A stretch of 64,000 nucleotides of DNA from Euptelea pleiosperma. Its lineage: Eukaryota > Streptophyta > Magnoliopsida > Ranunculales > Eupteleaceae. Positions within the stretch are counted from its first letter, which is position 1, and every line of letters begins with the position of its first letter. Of the stretch, positions 11,941 to 24,251 are shown piece by piece. The stretch covers positions 29,474,978 to 29,538,977 of the forward strand of contig CM068553.1 in the NCBI GenBank assembly GCA_035048495.1. Direction: 5' to 3'. The position numbers and the translations under genes were made by a program. The notes below the pieces were generated by a model. That model saw only the letters and a list, made by a program, of their open reading frames with translations. It was not told where the DNA came from and ran no database searches.

Positions 11941-12613
11941 AGAGGGGGCAATTGTAAAGGGTATTTTCAGTATAGACACGTGGACAATGAAGATCATGAC
12001 ACGCGGCAGATAAAGTTTGAGACGTTGTTACCTGGGCCGAGACCATGATGTGGGCCGAGACCATGATATGAGCCGGCATTATTATCTCATCCGAGATTAT
12101 TGTTTGGACCGATGTAACCTGTGAAGTCGGGCTATATTTGTAACTGGCATACCTAGCCACACAGATGTCATTCCATAATTTACTTCGGTTGATGTGACCT
12201 CAGAAGGATGGGAATGCTGGGCATCCTGTAGTCGAATCCTAGAGGACATGTACAACAAGAGGAAACGAACGATGAACAACCACCTGTTTTACTACTCCCA
12301 TGAACCTGCACCACATCACACATAAGACAAGCACTCTTGTACGGACTAGTATAGTTGTAATCGTGCTCCTTTACACGTCATCAGGTTCATTATCTATAAA
12401 CTAACTTAAGCAATCTTGATCAAAGAATTATTATTGCTTGATTGAGATAAAGAACTAACTTAAGCAACGGAGGCTCTGCGTGGAATACTCACCAACGGAG
12501 TGTATTTTAGGTTCTCTCAGTGCGATCAGATCAGCCCTCAGTGCAATTGGACTGGTAAACGGTTACCTCGGCTCTTGCGTGCATTTCGAGGGGGTGTGGG
12601 ATTTTTCCCTACA
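11941..12613 (+). mobile_element. Polypurine tract plus 3' LTR of a Tat-like Ty3/gypsy element
   Basis: The tract AGAGGGGGCAAT (11941-11952) precedes an LTR from 11953 (TGTAAAGGGTATTTTC) to 12613 (GGGATTTTTCCCTACA), 661 bp. A related LTR occurs as a solo copy at 57044-57851 with the same start, an internal AACGGAGGCTCTGCG-type block and the end GAGGGGGTGTGGGATTTTTC. The complete element at 32543-42997 has the near-identical tract (AAGTGGGGGCAAT) before its 3' LTR. The body of this element, apart from the antisense gene relic, has been lost. Confidence 0.75.
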
Positions 12614-12643
12614 ATATACTAATGTTTTATCTCAGTAAAACAC

Positions 12644-14251
12644 TAAAATTTCACTGGTCCGTTATCTTTAACTCAATATACTTAGAAGGGGGGTTGATTA
12701 GGTATTTAAAATTATTTATACTTAACAGTTTTACTGGTCTATGGTAAGGGGATAAAATCGCATGCCTTAGTTGTTTGATAAAAGATTATCACAACCGACT
12801 TAAATCGAATATACCTCTGTGGTATATTTTCTTTTTATCGTTTGATCTAATCAAGATAGATTGCGGAATACAAACAAATAATCACACAAGACAAGAGATT
12901 TTTATGTAGAAACCTTAACCAAGGAAAAACCACGGGACCACGTCCAGACAAAAAGTATCACTAACTGAAAAGTTAAACGAAACAAAGGTTATTTACGCAA
13001 CACCGTTGCAAATACAGCTTTCAACCGTAGCCAAGGCCTACTAATGCGTCTACGTCCTCTGAATCAATGCTACGAATCCACGCACGCCCTTTCAGCCAAA
13101 AAACCTTGTCCGCTTGTTCAGTTTGGTACACCCCAAACCTACCGTCGATCGGCTCCTCCGATCTTAATTCTCAACACTCCCGCCTTTGCAGAAGGTGAAG
13201 GATTCAGTACACCCTGAACCCTAGGTTGCTCAATTGGTGTTGAGTCACACTGGTACACTCAGGCTACTAGGTCAAATATAGAAGTGAAAGACCTAAGCTG
13301 AGGAAAGGATCAAGCACTTGGCTTTGATCAAGAAGAGAACAAGCTCACAAGATGTGAATAGAAAATAAGCTTCTTCTCTTCGAATGGACACTCTAATAAA
13401 TAAAATATTTTCTTCTCTCTCTTGAAGATTGAGTCACTCTGTGTCTCTGTGTGTGTTTAGAGAAGGCATAGAAGGGTTGTATTTATAGAATTCTAAGACC
13501 TTGAGTCGTGCAGAACATGGGATAATGGAACTAAGAATTTTGAATCTGATAAGGATCAATTCTGTGCATGGTCCAATCGATTGTACACTGGGTCCAATCA
13601 ATTGGGCCATGTCCAATCGATTGGGGATAAGTGTCCAATCGATTGGGCTCAATAATATTCATGTTCCGAAGGCTCCAATCAATTACACAGAGGTCTCCAA
13701 TCAATTTGACTCAAATAACTTTCTATTCTGAAGGTTCCAATTGATTTCATAGAGTCTCCAATCAATTTGACTCAAATAAGTTTCTGTTCTGAAAACTCCA
13801 ATCAATTTCACAGAGTCTCCAATCGATCGGGCTGAAATAAGTTTCTACCTCGTAGCTTCTAATCGATTACACAGAGTCTCCAATCGATTGGGCTATGTCC
13901 AATCGATTAGACTATCCCAATAGTCAATTTCATTGACTTAGACTCGGGTTAGTCCAATGACTAAGTTTGACCATTATATTTTGTTCATTTTAACCAATTC
14001 TTATGGCCACTAAGTTACTTACCTTCCTCATCGAGCGTACACGATATTTAATTGACAAAATGGCAGTTACTCAGATGACTCCTGTCGTCAACCGTCTGAT
14101 TCTTGCTGTCTGTCTTTTAGTCTTCACGTAGTTGGCGAAGTATGCGTACCACGACATCTCCACACTACACTTGTGCTCGCAGGAACGGTTACAAGAATGT
14201 TTTTATGTCAAACAAAATCTTTGCCAATTGAATATGAAAGTATTCTTTACA
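12644..14251 (-). repeat. 3' LTR of the SIRE-like element
   Basis: On the plus strand it begins TAAAATTTCACTGGTCC (the terminal TG has become TA) and ends TATTCTTTACA. It contains a minus-strand TATAAATA at 13480-13487. About 80-450 bp upstream of that (plus coordinates 13565-13920) lies an array of CAATCGATT/CAATCAATT motifs, about half of which have lost their CpG. Confidence 0.85.
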
Positions 14252-14268
14252 ATTTCCCCCTTTGGCAA
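14252..14268 (-). other. Polypurine tract of the SIRE-like element
   Basis: The minus strand reads GCCAAAGGGGGAAAT immediately before the LTR start TGTAAAG. This is the classic primer for plus-strand synthesis in SIRE-type Copia elements and fixes the orientation of the element as minus. Confidence 0.8.
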
Positions 14269-14829
14269 TTCTGTGACAAAAAAAAGATTTAATCATATAG
14301 GAGGTAAAAAAAATAGAAAATACAATCCCACCCTCTCACACTCTCTCGGAGATAATCGAACAGATATAATGGAATGGCTTTTGATCTGTTCCCTACACAT
14401 TCTACCAACAATACATACCATGTAATATCATCGGCAATCAGTAAATCATTAAAATGCAGTGAGTTTAAATTATGCACATCACAAGTAGAGAAATTTGAAA
14501 AATATAATGCGAAATTTTTCTCCCCCTAAATTTCTCTCCCCCTATCTCATGCATCAACTTATTTTTACCGCTATGATTTTCTCTCTCCCTTTTTGTCACA
14601 AATTGACAAAGGTACAGAAATATAAGTAAATAATAAGCATGCAATGAATACCATCATGAAGAACAAGTGCATATATACATATAAAACATAATACATACTG
14701 GTTTATACCATGTAACACATAAGTAACACAAGCGGAATATAACCATACACAGTCTGAGTTTATTGGTGTACAATAATAATAAAATATAACAAACACCTAA
14801 TAACTCTCAAGAAGTCTCTCTCTAGGAGT
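14269..14829 (-). other. Spacer between Transposase_32-like ORF and polypurine tract
   Basis: AT-rich non-coding sequence with several CT-rich patches such as TTCTCTCCCCC near 14520-14550. The ORFs here are short and without domains. Confidence 0.4.
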
Positions 14830-16181
14830 TTATGTCGATGGACCAGTACCATCCTGCTGATTAGGGCCATGAGCTGGTGGATGATGTCCGAAACCCATCA
14901 TGGTAAACTGATACTCCATATAACATTGCATATCATATATGGAGCCCGACATCCTCTCATGTCCCTCCTCTAAACGGCGAAAGCTCTGAGTCGTCCGCTC
15001 CTCATGCGATGTGAGTCGCTGGTCGAATCCCACCATCTAATTTTGAAGAAACTCAAAGGAGGAAGGGGCAGGCATCTCTGGAGGTTGGACAAAGGATGGA
15101 TGTGGCTCTAGAGGATGCATCTCAGTATTTGTCTGCTGACCAACCGGCTCGGTATCATCTCCCAAGTCCTCATCGAACATATCATCAAAATGTGGAGGAA
15201 CATCGTCACTCTCCGAACCTGAGACATGCTATTCCTGATAGTGGAAGGTCCAATAGGCCCCATGGGAGAGCAGAGTTCCTCAATAGCTCGAATCGGTACA
15301 TCTAGGTGAAGTAAAATAGAGCTCACCAGTAGAGGAAATGGAAGACATGGATAGTTAGCCAACTGGCTGCCCGCTCTAACCATGGCTCTAAATATGAACC
15401 TCGGAAGGTCAATGACAAATCTAGTACCAAGATGATAAAGAAGCTGAAGACGATCAATATTCACCTGTGCCCCATGGCCAGGTGGATCAATGTTGTACCC
15501 ACAGATGAGGTGCAACAAATGATACTCAGGAAGAAGATAGGTAAGAGGAATAAAAGTACTCCAATCAAATAATTGCCCTGTGAGAGTCTCGGTCAATGTG
15601 ACTCTAGCAGTCGTCATCTCACGAGTCCTATGAATGTACTCATATGATGTAGGAGGATGAGGTATGTCCAACAAAGTAGAGATCAGATCAGGTGTAATAG
15701 TCAGGTGAGCCCTAGAGACATAAGTCTGAAAGGATAGCTCACTCGAGTCATCACACTGAATAGAGTGCATGTTGGCATAAAAAAGTTTAACCAAGACAGG
15801 GTAAAATGGAATGGTCAACCACGTGATAGGAACCCACTCGCGAGATACGAACAACGAATGAACCATAGTACTCAAAATAGTGATAAATTCAACTACTCGC
15901 TCAGTAGTGAATTTGCGACTAAAGAAATGCTCAAAACGGTCTTTTGCATAATCGAAAATAAATGGGGAAATAGGAGCACTCACCGAAGGAATATCGGTAT
16001 GATCGGAATGACCCCGGGAACGAGCTCTCCTAGGTCCTCTGGATGATTCACCCCGCTCTGAGTGCTGCGAACCACCACCTCATTTTGAGCGAGATCGGGT
16101 CTGTTGAACCAGGGGCTCTTCATCAGCACTTTCCTCTTCTGAGACCACAATAGCTCTTCTACGATGAGGATTAGTCGCCAT
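14830..16181 (-). pseudogene. Transposase_32-like ORF carried by the Copia element
   Basis: ATG at 16181 on the minus strand opens M-A-T-N-P-H-R-R-R-A-I-V-V-S-E-E-E, an acidic and basic N-terminus. An in-frame TGA follows near residue 34. The main 291-residue block (15983-15108) contains R-F-E-H-F-F, E-W-V-P-I-T-W and L-F-D-W-S-T-F-I-P-L-T-Y-L-L-P-E-Y-H-L-L-H-L-I-C and reads like the plant 'putative plant transposon protein' family (Transposase_32), recognised by eye only. A frameshift near 15235 moves the true frame, which continues through an acidic stretch, another stop near 15035 and a C-terminal E-x-x-x-R-x-x-E-x-x-H-E-R-M helix to TAA near 14830. No catalytic motif can be named, so the function is unknown. 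The ORF sits where an env-like or pol region would be expected. Confidence 0.55.
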
Positions 16182-17735
16182 AAGCACCAAAAATGGAAGA
16201 ACATATCAAAAGAGTTCCATTTTTACCCAAAAACCAACCAAGAGGATGAAGTAGAAAACTGGGAAAAATGAGAGAATCGCTCCATAAAATCTTATGGAAC
16301 AGTAGATCGGGCACCTGCGATCAATTTGGGAGAAATCTGGGAGGCGATTGGATCGATTGGGGTTAAAAATGACCCATTTTGAGTTTTATAAAACCGATCG
16401 TCGCACTATCCAATCAATTGGGCTAAGTGGCCAATCAATTGGAACTAGGCCAATCGATTGGACTGTACTCTCCAATTGATTGGACTGGTTCCAGGAAGAA
16501 AAAAAATTTTAAATTTTAAAAACCAATAGACTCATTCTCCAGGACCCCCAAATAAATCTTTTCAAGCCAAAAATCATTTTTTAAACTTCTCAAGAAAAGA
16601 TAATACGCCAGAAAAATATTAGAATTCAATTCATGAAGTCAATCTTGATAAGCACTTAACACTGATTCTTATTGAAAAGAATTAACTAACACGTAGTTCA
16701 ATCTTTTGCTTCATCAGAAATATTAATTCTTTTAGATATTAGCGTAAGTTACAAATCACTAGTAATCATAGATTCAAATATCAACAGTAATATCATCAAG
16801 TGTAAGTGATCTGAGTCCATCTGTGGTATCAGATAAGATTTCAACAATAATTTCTCAGAAATATCAAAATTTGGAGGTATCCTTTATCCGATCATAAAAT
16901 CCTCATTAAAATTATTAAGGGATCTCACATATGCTCATGTATATGGGTATTTGCTGATGGATAAGAATTTTTCTAGCAAATTGGCTGTCTTTTACATCCT
17001 TTTTATTTACTTTGAATATAGATAGCTTTCACTCTCCATGTAGGTAGCCCTTTTCTGCAGCAATGAGAATCAAATTTTAATTTCAAACAGGGCAATACAG
17101 ATGGCTTTCACTCTAATTTTTGTGGAGGTAGTTGTTTCCTTAGAATAATAACTCTCATTGGGAACCAACAATCGACTATAGTGCAGTTTCGAAATCAACT
17201 GAAGGCAGGAACACTATTAATTTGAAGTTATAATCAATAGAGGTTTATTCCTAATTCCAATAATACAAGATCTCACACCTCTATCAAATTCATTCCCACA
17301 GAAATAATCAGTGTGCATGTGAATGTGAGATATACTATTTCAATAATCTTCTAACGCACATTAGTAAAAATTGACCAATCATAATAATTAAAAGATATAA
17401 TACACAGATTAGCAAAATTTTACTAATAGTTAAGTTCTTTTTCTTTGAATGTTCTCAGAAATTACTACTCATCAAAATCGTATAATCAAATAATAATTTT
17501 AACATTCTTCTGTAAAATTGATCTTTTGATTTTTTAAAATATTTTCAATTTTTATTCTTCAAAACGAAACAAAAAAAAATCCCTAAAAAAAATAAGAATG
17601 GAGAACACGAAGGGATAGAGAGCACACTACTCAGAAATATGACATTGTTGAACATTTCTCCTTCAGAGAATCTTTCCTAATCCACACAGATGTGATTTTG
17701 GTAGACAGATCAATTCTCTTAGGATCTCTCTTCTT
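16182..17735 (-). other. Spacer between gag and the Transposase_32-like ORF
   Basis: AT-rich, no coding region. Four more copies of the CAATCGATTGG/CAATCAATTGG motif occur at about 16340-16480, just upstream of the ORF's ATG on the minus strand. They could act as a second regulatory cluster. Confidence 0.4.
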
Positions 17736-18336
17736 TTAAGTTACAGAACTCGGAGGTCGTTTGAATTTCTCAAAGGACTCAATCTCCTTGATTAATTCTC
17801 TAGACCTTTCCAGTAGATCTTTTATCTTCCTAAATAGCACATCTAAATAATTTATCTCATAATGTGTCTTCATAAGAAATCTCTGACTTCTCACATTCTG
17901 AGTGGTATTTACCACTTTTTCTAGAGGATTTTGATGTCTTCTTCTCAACTTGTGACAATTTCTAATCACGTGACCCATATTTTTGCAGTACTTGCACTGA
18001 CGATTGCTTTTAACAATTTTGATTGGGTCATTGATCTGAGTGGAAATAGCTTGGGCTTTAAATAAAATCGTCTTGGAGGAAAACCCTTTTTCTTGATTGT
18101 TTTTGAAACCCAAACCCTGTTTGTCTCCATAGACTTTTCCCACACGAAGAATCTCATCAAGCTTTGCAGAGCTGGATGAGAATCCTGACACATCCCTCTT
18201 TGATTTAAGAAGTTCATTCTCCAGGGATTCCTTACGTGTCATACAAGTTTGGAATTCACAGTCTAGTGACTTGTTCATTTTCAGCAGAGACTCATTCTCT
18301 TGCTCTAAATCAGTAATCAACACTTTTAATTTTCAG
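17736..18336 (-). pseudogene. gag, C-terminal part (SIRE-like Copia)
   Basis: The minus-strand ORF starts in a coiled-coil stretch (L-E-Q-E-N-E-S-L-L-K-M-N-K-S-L) and carries a CCHC zinc knuckle C-K-Y-C-x4-H-x4-C at about 17960-18000. It ends in a second charged helix. This double arrangement (first knuckle upstream at about 22350, coiled coil, second knuckle) is what I expect of SIRE/Maximus-type gag. The 5' part is separated by the solo LTR inserted at 18337-21975, so the protein is interrupted. Confidence 0.75.
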
Positions 18337-19734
18337 TGTAATACCCTGAACTTTTGTTTTAGGGTATTACAGTAAATTCACCTAAGAATGCAAACCTGAA
18401 CCTTTTTCAAACTTATATTATTGTTTTTACGGCTTAATATCATGCTTAAGTATATATGTTTAATTTGGTTTTATTCTGACAACTTCAAAAAATCTGCTGT
18501 TTTTGAAACTCGCTCTTTAAGGCTAAATTCCTGCTAAAAATAATGAACTATAACTTGTAGGGGACTTTTTTATGCCGCAACTAACATTCTAGAACTTTTA
18601 TAAAAAAAATTATTTTGTAGGTCCGAGACACCAAAAATATTTCTTATTTTATACTTACCAACTTACCTGTGAAATTTGGAACCTTTTTTTAGACATAAAA
18701 ACTTTAGCGGGAGATTTCGAGAGAATTTGACAAAAATAGTATTTTCATAATTTTTTAAACTTTCATACCATTCTTATACTTTTTAAATTAATATTTAATT
18801 ATATTTTATTTATTTAATAGGAGTGTGGGACCTGCGAATCCCTTTTTGGGTCATTCCGATGTCATCTTGATACTTTTTCGAGGCTTTGAATTTTTTTGTG
18901 ATTTTTGTGTATTTAGACTATGTTAAGTGATTTGTGTGTGTGACATGTGTCAAAACCTTGATGTATCAAGTTTTAAATTATGTAATATAGTTTAATTAAT
19001 AATTATTTGTATTATGATTGTTGGGTGGGCCCATATGGCCAATCTAGAGGTCTTTTGGGCTTAATAATATTCTTAAATGAAGCCTATTGATATATATGGG
19101 CCTTGGGCCCATTTTTAACCCATTAATGATGTAAAATATAAGTTTTAGAGGGTTGAAAAAGTCAACCTAGGAGAGTTACGAAAATCACTTAACCCTAATT
19201 CTTATGAGACATATTTCTTCATTATCTTCTATTTTATTTAAGCTCTCTTCCTCCATTATTCTCTACACTTAATCTTTAACCTAAAACTCAAGCCTTCATC
19301 TACACTCTTCCACCATTAACACTATATTTTCTTCTCCAATTATCATCAAACCCTAGGATAGTGTTCATCTCTCTTCTCTCATAAACATAAATCACTTTGG
19401 GAGCAAAATATCAACGAATGAGGGACTTTTCAAGTGATTCAAGAATTCTTCATTAAAGTTCAAGAAACCTTGAGGTAAGTGTATTTGATCCATCCTATAC
19501 TTGTTTTTTATCAAGATTTTATTTTTCTTTCATTAGGTAATGGTTGATTCTCATTATAAATTAATTTCAACAATATTTACTTTATTCTTATTGGGTTGAT
19601 CTTTATTTTGGGCCACCATGATGGGTTTGGCCATGGTCTATTTTGTACCTATAACGAATGACTATGTTCTTTATCATTTTCGTTGTATTTTCGTGATTTA
19701 AATATTTTTATAATTATTTTTTCTAAATAACTAA

Positions 19735-20780
19735 ATGAATCTATTTTTCAAAATAGTTTAGTTGATATTTTTCTAATTTGTATGGATTAAGTTATGATTT
19801 TTCTAAGTTGTTAGACTTTAACAAAAAAATCCCAGAATTTTAGATTTTACACAGTCCACTTCACTTGAGATTTTGATCTATATTTTTAATCTAAATATTT
19901 TTTTAATTATTTTTCATAGATATCTCTATCAATCTAGTTTCTAGAACCTTTGAGGTTGTATTTTTCCAATTTGTATTGATTAAGTTATGATTTTTCAAAC
20001 GTACTGGACTTTTCTATAAAACCCAGAATTATAGATTTTACATGGTCCACTTCACTAGGTATTTTGATCTATATTTTTAACCTAATTATTTTTTATAAAT
20101 ACCTCTATCAATCTAGTTTCTAGAACCTTTGAGTTTGTATTTTTCTAATTTGTATTGATTAAGTTATGATTTTTCAAACGTGCTGAACTTTTCTGTAAAA
20201 CCCAGAATTATAGATTTTGCACGGTCCATTTCACTTAGAATTTCGATCTATATTTTTAACCTAAATATTTTTCTAATTATTTTTCATAGATACCCCTATC
20301 AATTTAACTTCTAGAACCTTTGATTTTTTAGTTTTCTGATTTGTATTGATTAAGTTATGATTTTTCAAATGTGCTGGACTTTTCTATAAATCCAAAATTT
20401 TAGATTATGTCCGGCCCACTTCATTAAGGGTTTCGACCCATATTTTGAATCTGAATATTTTTCTATTTATTTTTCTTAAATACATCTGTAAGTATAGTTT
20501 CTATAACCTTTAGGTTTGTATTTTTTTATTTGTATTGATTAAGTTATCATTTTTCAAAAGTGCGGGACTTTTCTGTAAAACCCAGAATTCTAGATTCTGT
20601 TCGGCCCACTTAATTAAGGGTTTCGACCTATATTTTGAATCTGAATATTTTTTTATTTATTTTTCTTAAAAACCTCTGTGAATCTAGTTTTTAAATCAAT
20701 CGAGTTTATATTTTCTAATTAATATTTATTTAGTTATGATTTTTACAAAGTAGTATATTTTTTTATAAAAGAACCTATTA
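19735..20780 (+). repeat. ~190-bp tandem repeat inside the Tekay-like LTR
   Basis: The block TAGATTTTACACAGTCCACT ... TTGTATTGATTAAGTTATGA recurs with starts at 19841, 20032, 20211, 20401 and 20591, periods 179-191 bp. Diverged half-units lie on both flanks. Divergence rises toward the right end. Confidence 0.8.
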
Positions 20781-20849
20781 ATTATTATTGGTTCGGTCAT
20801 GATTATTAACTATTAAGGTTTTAACCTTGTTGTTTGACTTAGACTTGTA

Positions 20850-20990
20850 TGTATGGGGATCCCACCCATGTATATTGGATCTCTCATAGGGTTCGACCAA
20901 GTGCTTTGGATCCCTCTTTAGGGTTCGACCTTGTGTCATGGATCCCTCATAGGGTTCGGCCATAGAGTATTGGATTCTCTTATGATTTTC
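20850..20990 (+). repeat. Short tandem repeat (GGATCCCTC...GGGTTCGACC)
   Basis: About four units of roughly 35-40 bp, each with a GGATC(C/T)C start and a TAGGGTTCG(A/G)CC core. Confidence 0.6.
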
Positions 20991-21975
20991 ACTTATATTA
21001 TTTATCGATGTTGATCGTGATCTTTGGTGATCGTTTACATTTTATTCATGTTGTTTAACCCTAGTTCGTTCCCATATTATTATTTTAGTTGATCATGTGT
21101 TTATTTATTATTCTTATTTAAATGTTAAATACATGTGTGCTTATGCAATGTAAACTTAGTACCATCTTGTTGTCATACCATGATCATCACGTCATTTCTT
21201 ATAAGGGGTGCATAAGGGAACGGGGTTGAAGTATATTATATACGTTTATATTGATTTTATCAATTAATCAGGGTTCTGTACCCTAAGGTGAAAGGCCCTA
21301 GACGTTATTATATCCTGCAGATGGGTCGATGAGACCGCTCCTTATGCGGGAAGGAGATAGAGACCCTATGTGGTTATGGGTACCAGTTGCATTTGCATCC
21401 CGTACTCACTTGCATTCACTCTCATATTCATGTTATCCTTATTATATGATTGAGATGCATACCTTGGTTAAAAACTTGTATAGTACGACATCATACCATG
21501 CACACAGTTATATTACTAAGCATCGGCTCACAGTGCTACACCGATACCATTTTTAGATTTTGAGGAGTCGGGTACGTGAGATGATTTTGAGGCGAAAGAC
21601 TCCGGTGCATTGGAGGAGATCGGCGAAGATTTGGGAGTCGATCCCATACTTTAGAAGACTTTATTTCGATTGTTTTAAAACATTAGTTATTTATTTTCAG
21701 GGGCATGTAATCGTTTAATTAAGAGCATGTTCTCACCTCTGCCTCTCCATATTTAGTTGATTGATTGATTTATTTGAATTATGAATTATTTGAATTATTT
21801 GTTTTCTACATCTAGACTTTTTTTGTTTAGTTAGCGGGTTTTCGAATGAATCTTAGTAGTTTAATTGACCTAATTGGACCACTAGGGGACATTCATAGAT
21901 CACCTCTAGGTTCGAGTACAGGTCGATCTATGAATTTTTGGGTCGTATCTGGGTATCCAGATTCGGGGCGTGACA

Positions 21976-23231
21976 TTCAGTGTCAATTACTAAAGCTGCA
22001 TTTTCAAAGTCAAGACATTTAACCCTGTCAGATAAAACTTTGTTAGCCTTAATGAATTTTATTGATTCCTCGTACAGTTATTTCACACCAACTACCGAGT
22101 CATCCGAGTCCCCGTTGTAAGAGTCTTTCAAACTCTCATTATCACTTTTCTTGGAATCTCAATAAGATCCATAGGGACTATTAAAACGAATAACAAAAGC
22201 TGTATACTTATTAGTCTTTTCCTTGTTATCTGAATCATCATAATGATCTTCTGATTCTTCATCCCATGTAGCATTGAAAGCTTTTGCCTTATCCTTGTAT
22301 TCTTCTTGATTTGGGCACACATTAGCAAGGTGACCAAAACCCTTACATTTGAAACATTGGGGTTCGTTTGAGCGGCTTTTCCTAGGGTTCCTTTCACTTC
22401 TAGTACCTCTCTCATGAGGTCTAGCATGTTCCTTAGATTTATCAAACGTTTTATTGTTCTTAACTCTATCGTTTTTAAATCGAAAAAACTTTTTGATTTT
22501 TTCACAAATAATGCCATTTCTACTTCAGAGTCAACATCCGACTCAGAATCTTCAGCTTCAGAAACTTTAAGGGCAATACCTTCTGATTTCTTCGGTTGTC
22601 TCAAATTCATCTCATATATTTGTAGAAACCTAACCAACTCATCAACTTTGAGAGAGTCAACATACTTGCTCTCTTCAATAGCAGTGACCTTAGCCTGAAA
22701 TCTATCAGGTAAGGATCTCAAAAAATTTCGAACAACTTTAGATTCAGGAATGACCTCGCCCAAATTGTGTGCAGAGTTCACAATATCACTGAGTTGGGCA
22801 TAGAACTCAGTGAAGGTATCATTCTCCTCCATTCTCATGGATTCGAACTTAGAAGTCAGCATTTGAAGTTTGGAGATTTTAACGGCTGACATTCCTTCAT
22901 ATGTGACTCTAAGAATGTCACATGCTTCTTTAGCCAATGAACAAGTAGAGATTCTTCGAAACTCATTCTTATCAACTGCATTGAAAATAGCATTTAGTAC
23001 TTTGCTATTAAGACAACAACAATCTATATCCTCTTTGGTCTAGTCGTTTTTAGGTTTAAGAATGGTTTTATCTCCTATTTCCATTGTGGGTGGTGACCAA
23101 CCATCCACTACAGATATCCAGACTCTTTCATCAATAGACTTTAGAAAAGCCCTCATCTTAGTCTTCAAATAGGCATAGTCTTCCCCATCAAACAATGGAG
23201 GTCTGAATGTATTTCCACATTCTCTTTGCAT
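21976..23231 (-). pseudogene. gag, N-terminal and central part (SIRE-like Copia)
   Basis: ATG at 23231 (minus) opens a frame with P-P-L-F-D-G-E-D-Y-A-Y-L-K-T-K-M, the start of Copia gag with its L-F-D-G-x-x-Y motif. An in-frame TAG near 23040 is followed by a long block (22937-22340) with A-K-E-A-C-D-I-L and F-Y-A-Q-L-S-D-I-V-N, typical of the UBN2 gag domain. A frameshift near 22450 precedes the first zinc knuckle, C-F-K-C-x4-H-x4-C, at about 22310-22350. The frame then decays until the solo LTR at 21975, beyond which gag continues at 18336. The broken frame and the lack of pol mean no functional capsid is made from this copy. Confidence 0.8.
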
Positions 23232-23304
23232 TTTGACAAATTAACGAAAATAGACTGGTTTCTCAGGAATCTAAATTCTTGTGATTAAACCTTAAATAGA
23301 AATA

Positions 23305-23321
23305 CATGCTCTGATACCAAT
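23305..23321 (-). other. Primer-binding site of the SIRE-like element
   Basis: The minus strand reads TTGGTATCAGAGCATG directly after the 5' LTR. This is the standard site complementary to the 3' end of initiator tRNA-Met in Copia elements. Confidence 0.85.
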
Positions 23322-24163
23322 TGAAATTTCACTGGTCCGTTCTCTTTAACTCCATATACCTAGAAGGGGGGTCGATTAGGTATTTAAAATTATTTATACC
23401 TACACAGTTTTACTGGTCTATGGTAAGGGGATAAAATCGCATGTCTTAGTTATTTGATAAAAGATTATCACAACCGACTTAAATCGAATATACCTCCGTA
23501 GTATATTTTTTTTTTTTGTCATTTGATCTAATCAAGATAGATTGCAGAATACAAACAAACAATCACACAAGACAAGAGATTTTTACATGGAAACTTTAGC
23601 CAAGAAAAACCACGGGACCATGTTTAGACGGCAAGTAATACTAACTAAAAAGTTAAACGAAACAAAGGTTACCTACGCAGCACCGTTGCAAATACAGCTT
23701 CCAACCTTAGCCAAGCCCTACTGCCGATGCATCTACGTCCTCTGAATCAACACTACGAATCCACGCGCACCCTTCCAACCAAGAAGTCTTGTCCGCTTGT
23801 TCAGTTTGGTACACCCCAAACTTACCGTCGATCGGCTCCTCCTATCTTAATTCTCAACACTCCCGTCTTTGCAGAAGGTGAAGGATTCAGTACACCCTAA
23901 CCCCCCTAGGTTGCTCAATTGATGTTGAGTCACACTGGTACACTCAGGCTACTAAGTCAAATATAGAAGTGGAAGACCTAAGCTAAGGAAAGGATCAAGC
24001 ACTTGGCTTTGATCAAGAGGAGAACAAGCTTACAAGATGTGAATGGAAAACAAGCTTCTTACTCTTCGAATGGACGCTCTAATAAATAAAATATTTTCTT
24101 CTCTCTCTTGAAGATTGAGTCACTGTGTCTTTGTGTGTATTTAGAGAAGGCATAGAAGGGTTG

Positions 24164-24171
24164 TATTTATA
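24164..24171 (-). promoter_or_regulatory. TATA box of the SIRE-like 5' LTR
   Basis: TATAAATA on the minus strand. The same box is conserved in the two other LTR copies at 13480-13487 and 52814-52821. It marks the U3/R boundary region and places the palindrome array upstream of the promoter. Confidence 0.6.
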
Positions 24172-24251
24172 GAATTCTAAGACCCCGAGTCGTGCAGAAC
24201 GTGGGATAATGGAACTAAGAATTTCGGATCTGATAAGGATCAATTCTGTGC

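Larger units (their letters stand above)
18337..21975 (+). mobile_element. Tekay-like solo LTR (3.64 kb, TSD TTCAG)
   Basis: The insert starts TGTAATACCCTGAAC and ends GGGGCGTGACA. The 5-bp sequence TTCAG stands on both sides (18332-18336 and 21976-21980). It interrupts gag of the SIRE-like element and has no internal region, so it is a solo LTR left after LTR-LTR recombination. The terminal sequences and the unusual length resemble LTRs of Tekay/Del chromoviruses; that lineage assignment is inferred. It contains a ~190-bp tandem repeat (19735-20780) and a shorter repeat (20850-20990). Confidence 0.85.

Noticed and set aside
14596..14796. 66-codon minus-strand ORF rich in Tyr/Cys
   Set aside because: Lies in AT-rich spacer near the 3' LTR with no family match.
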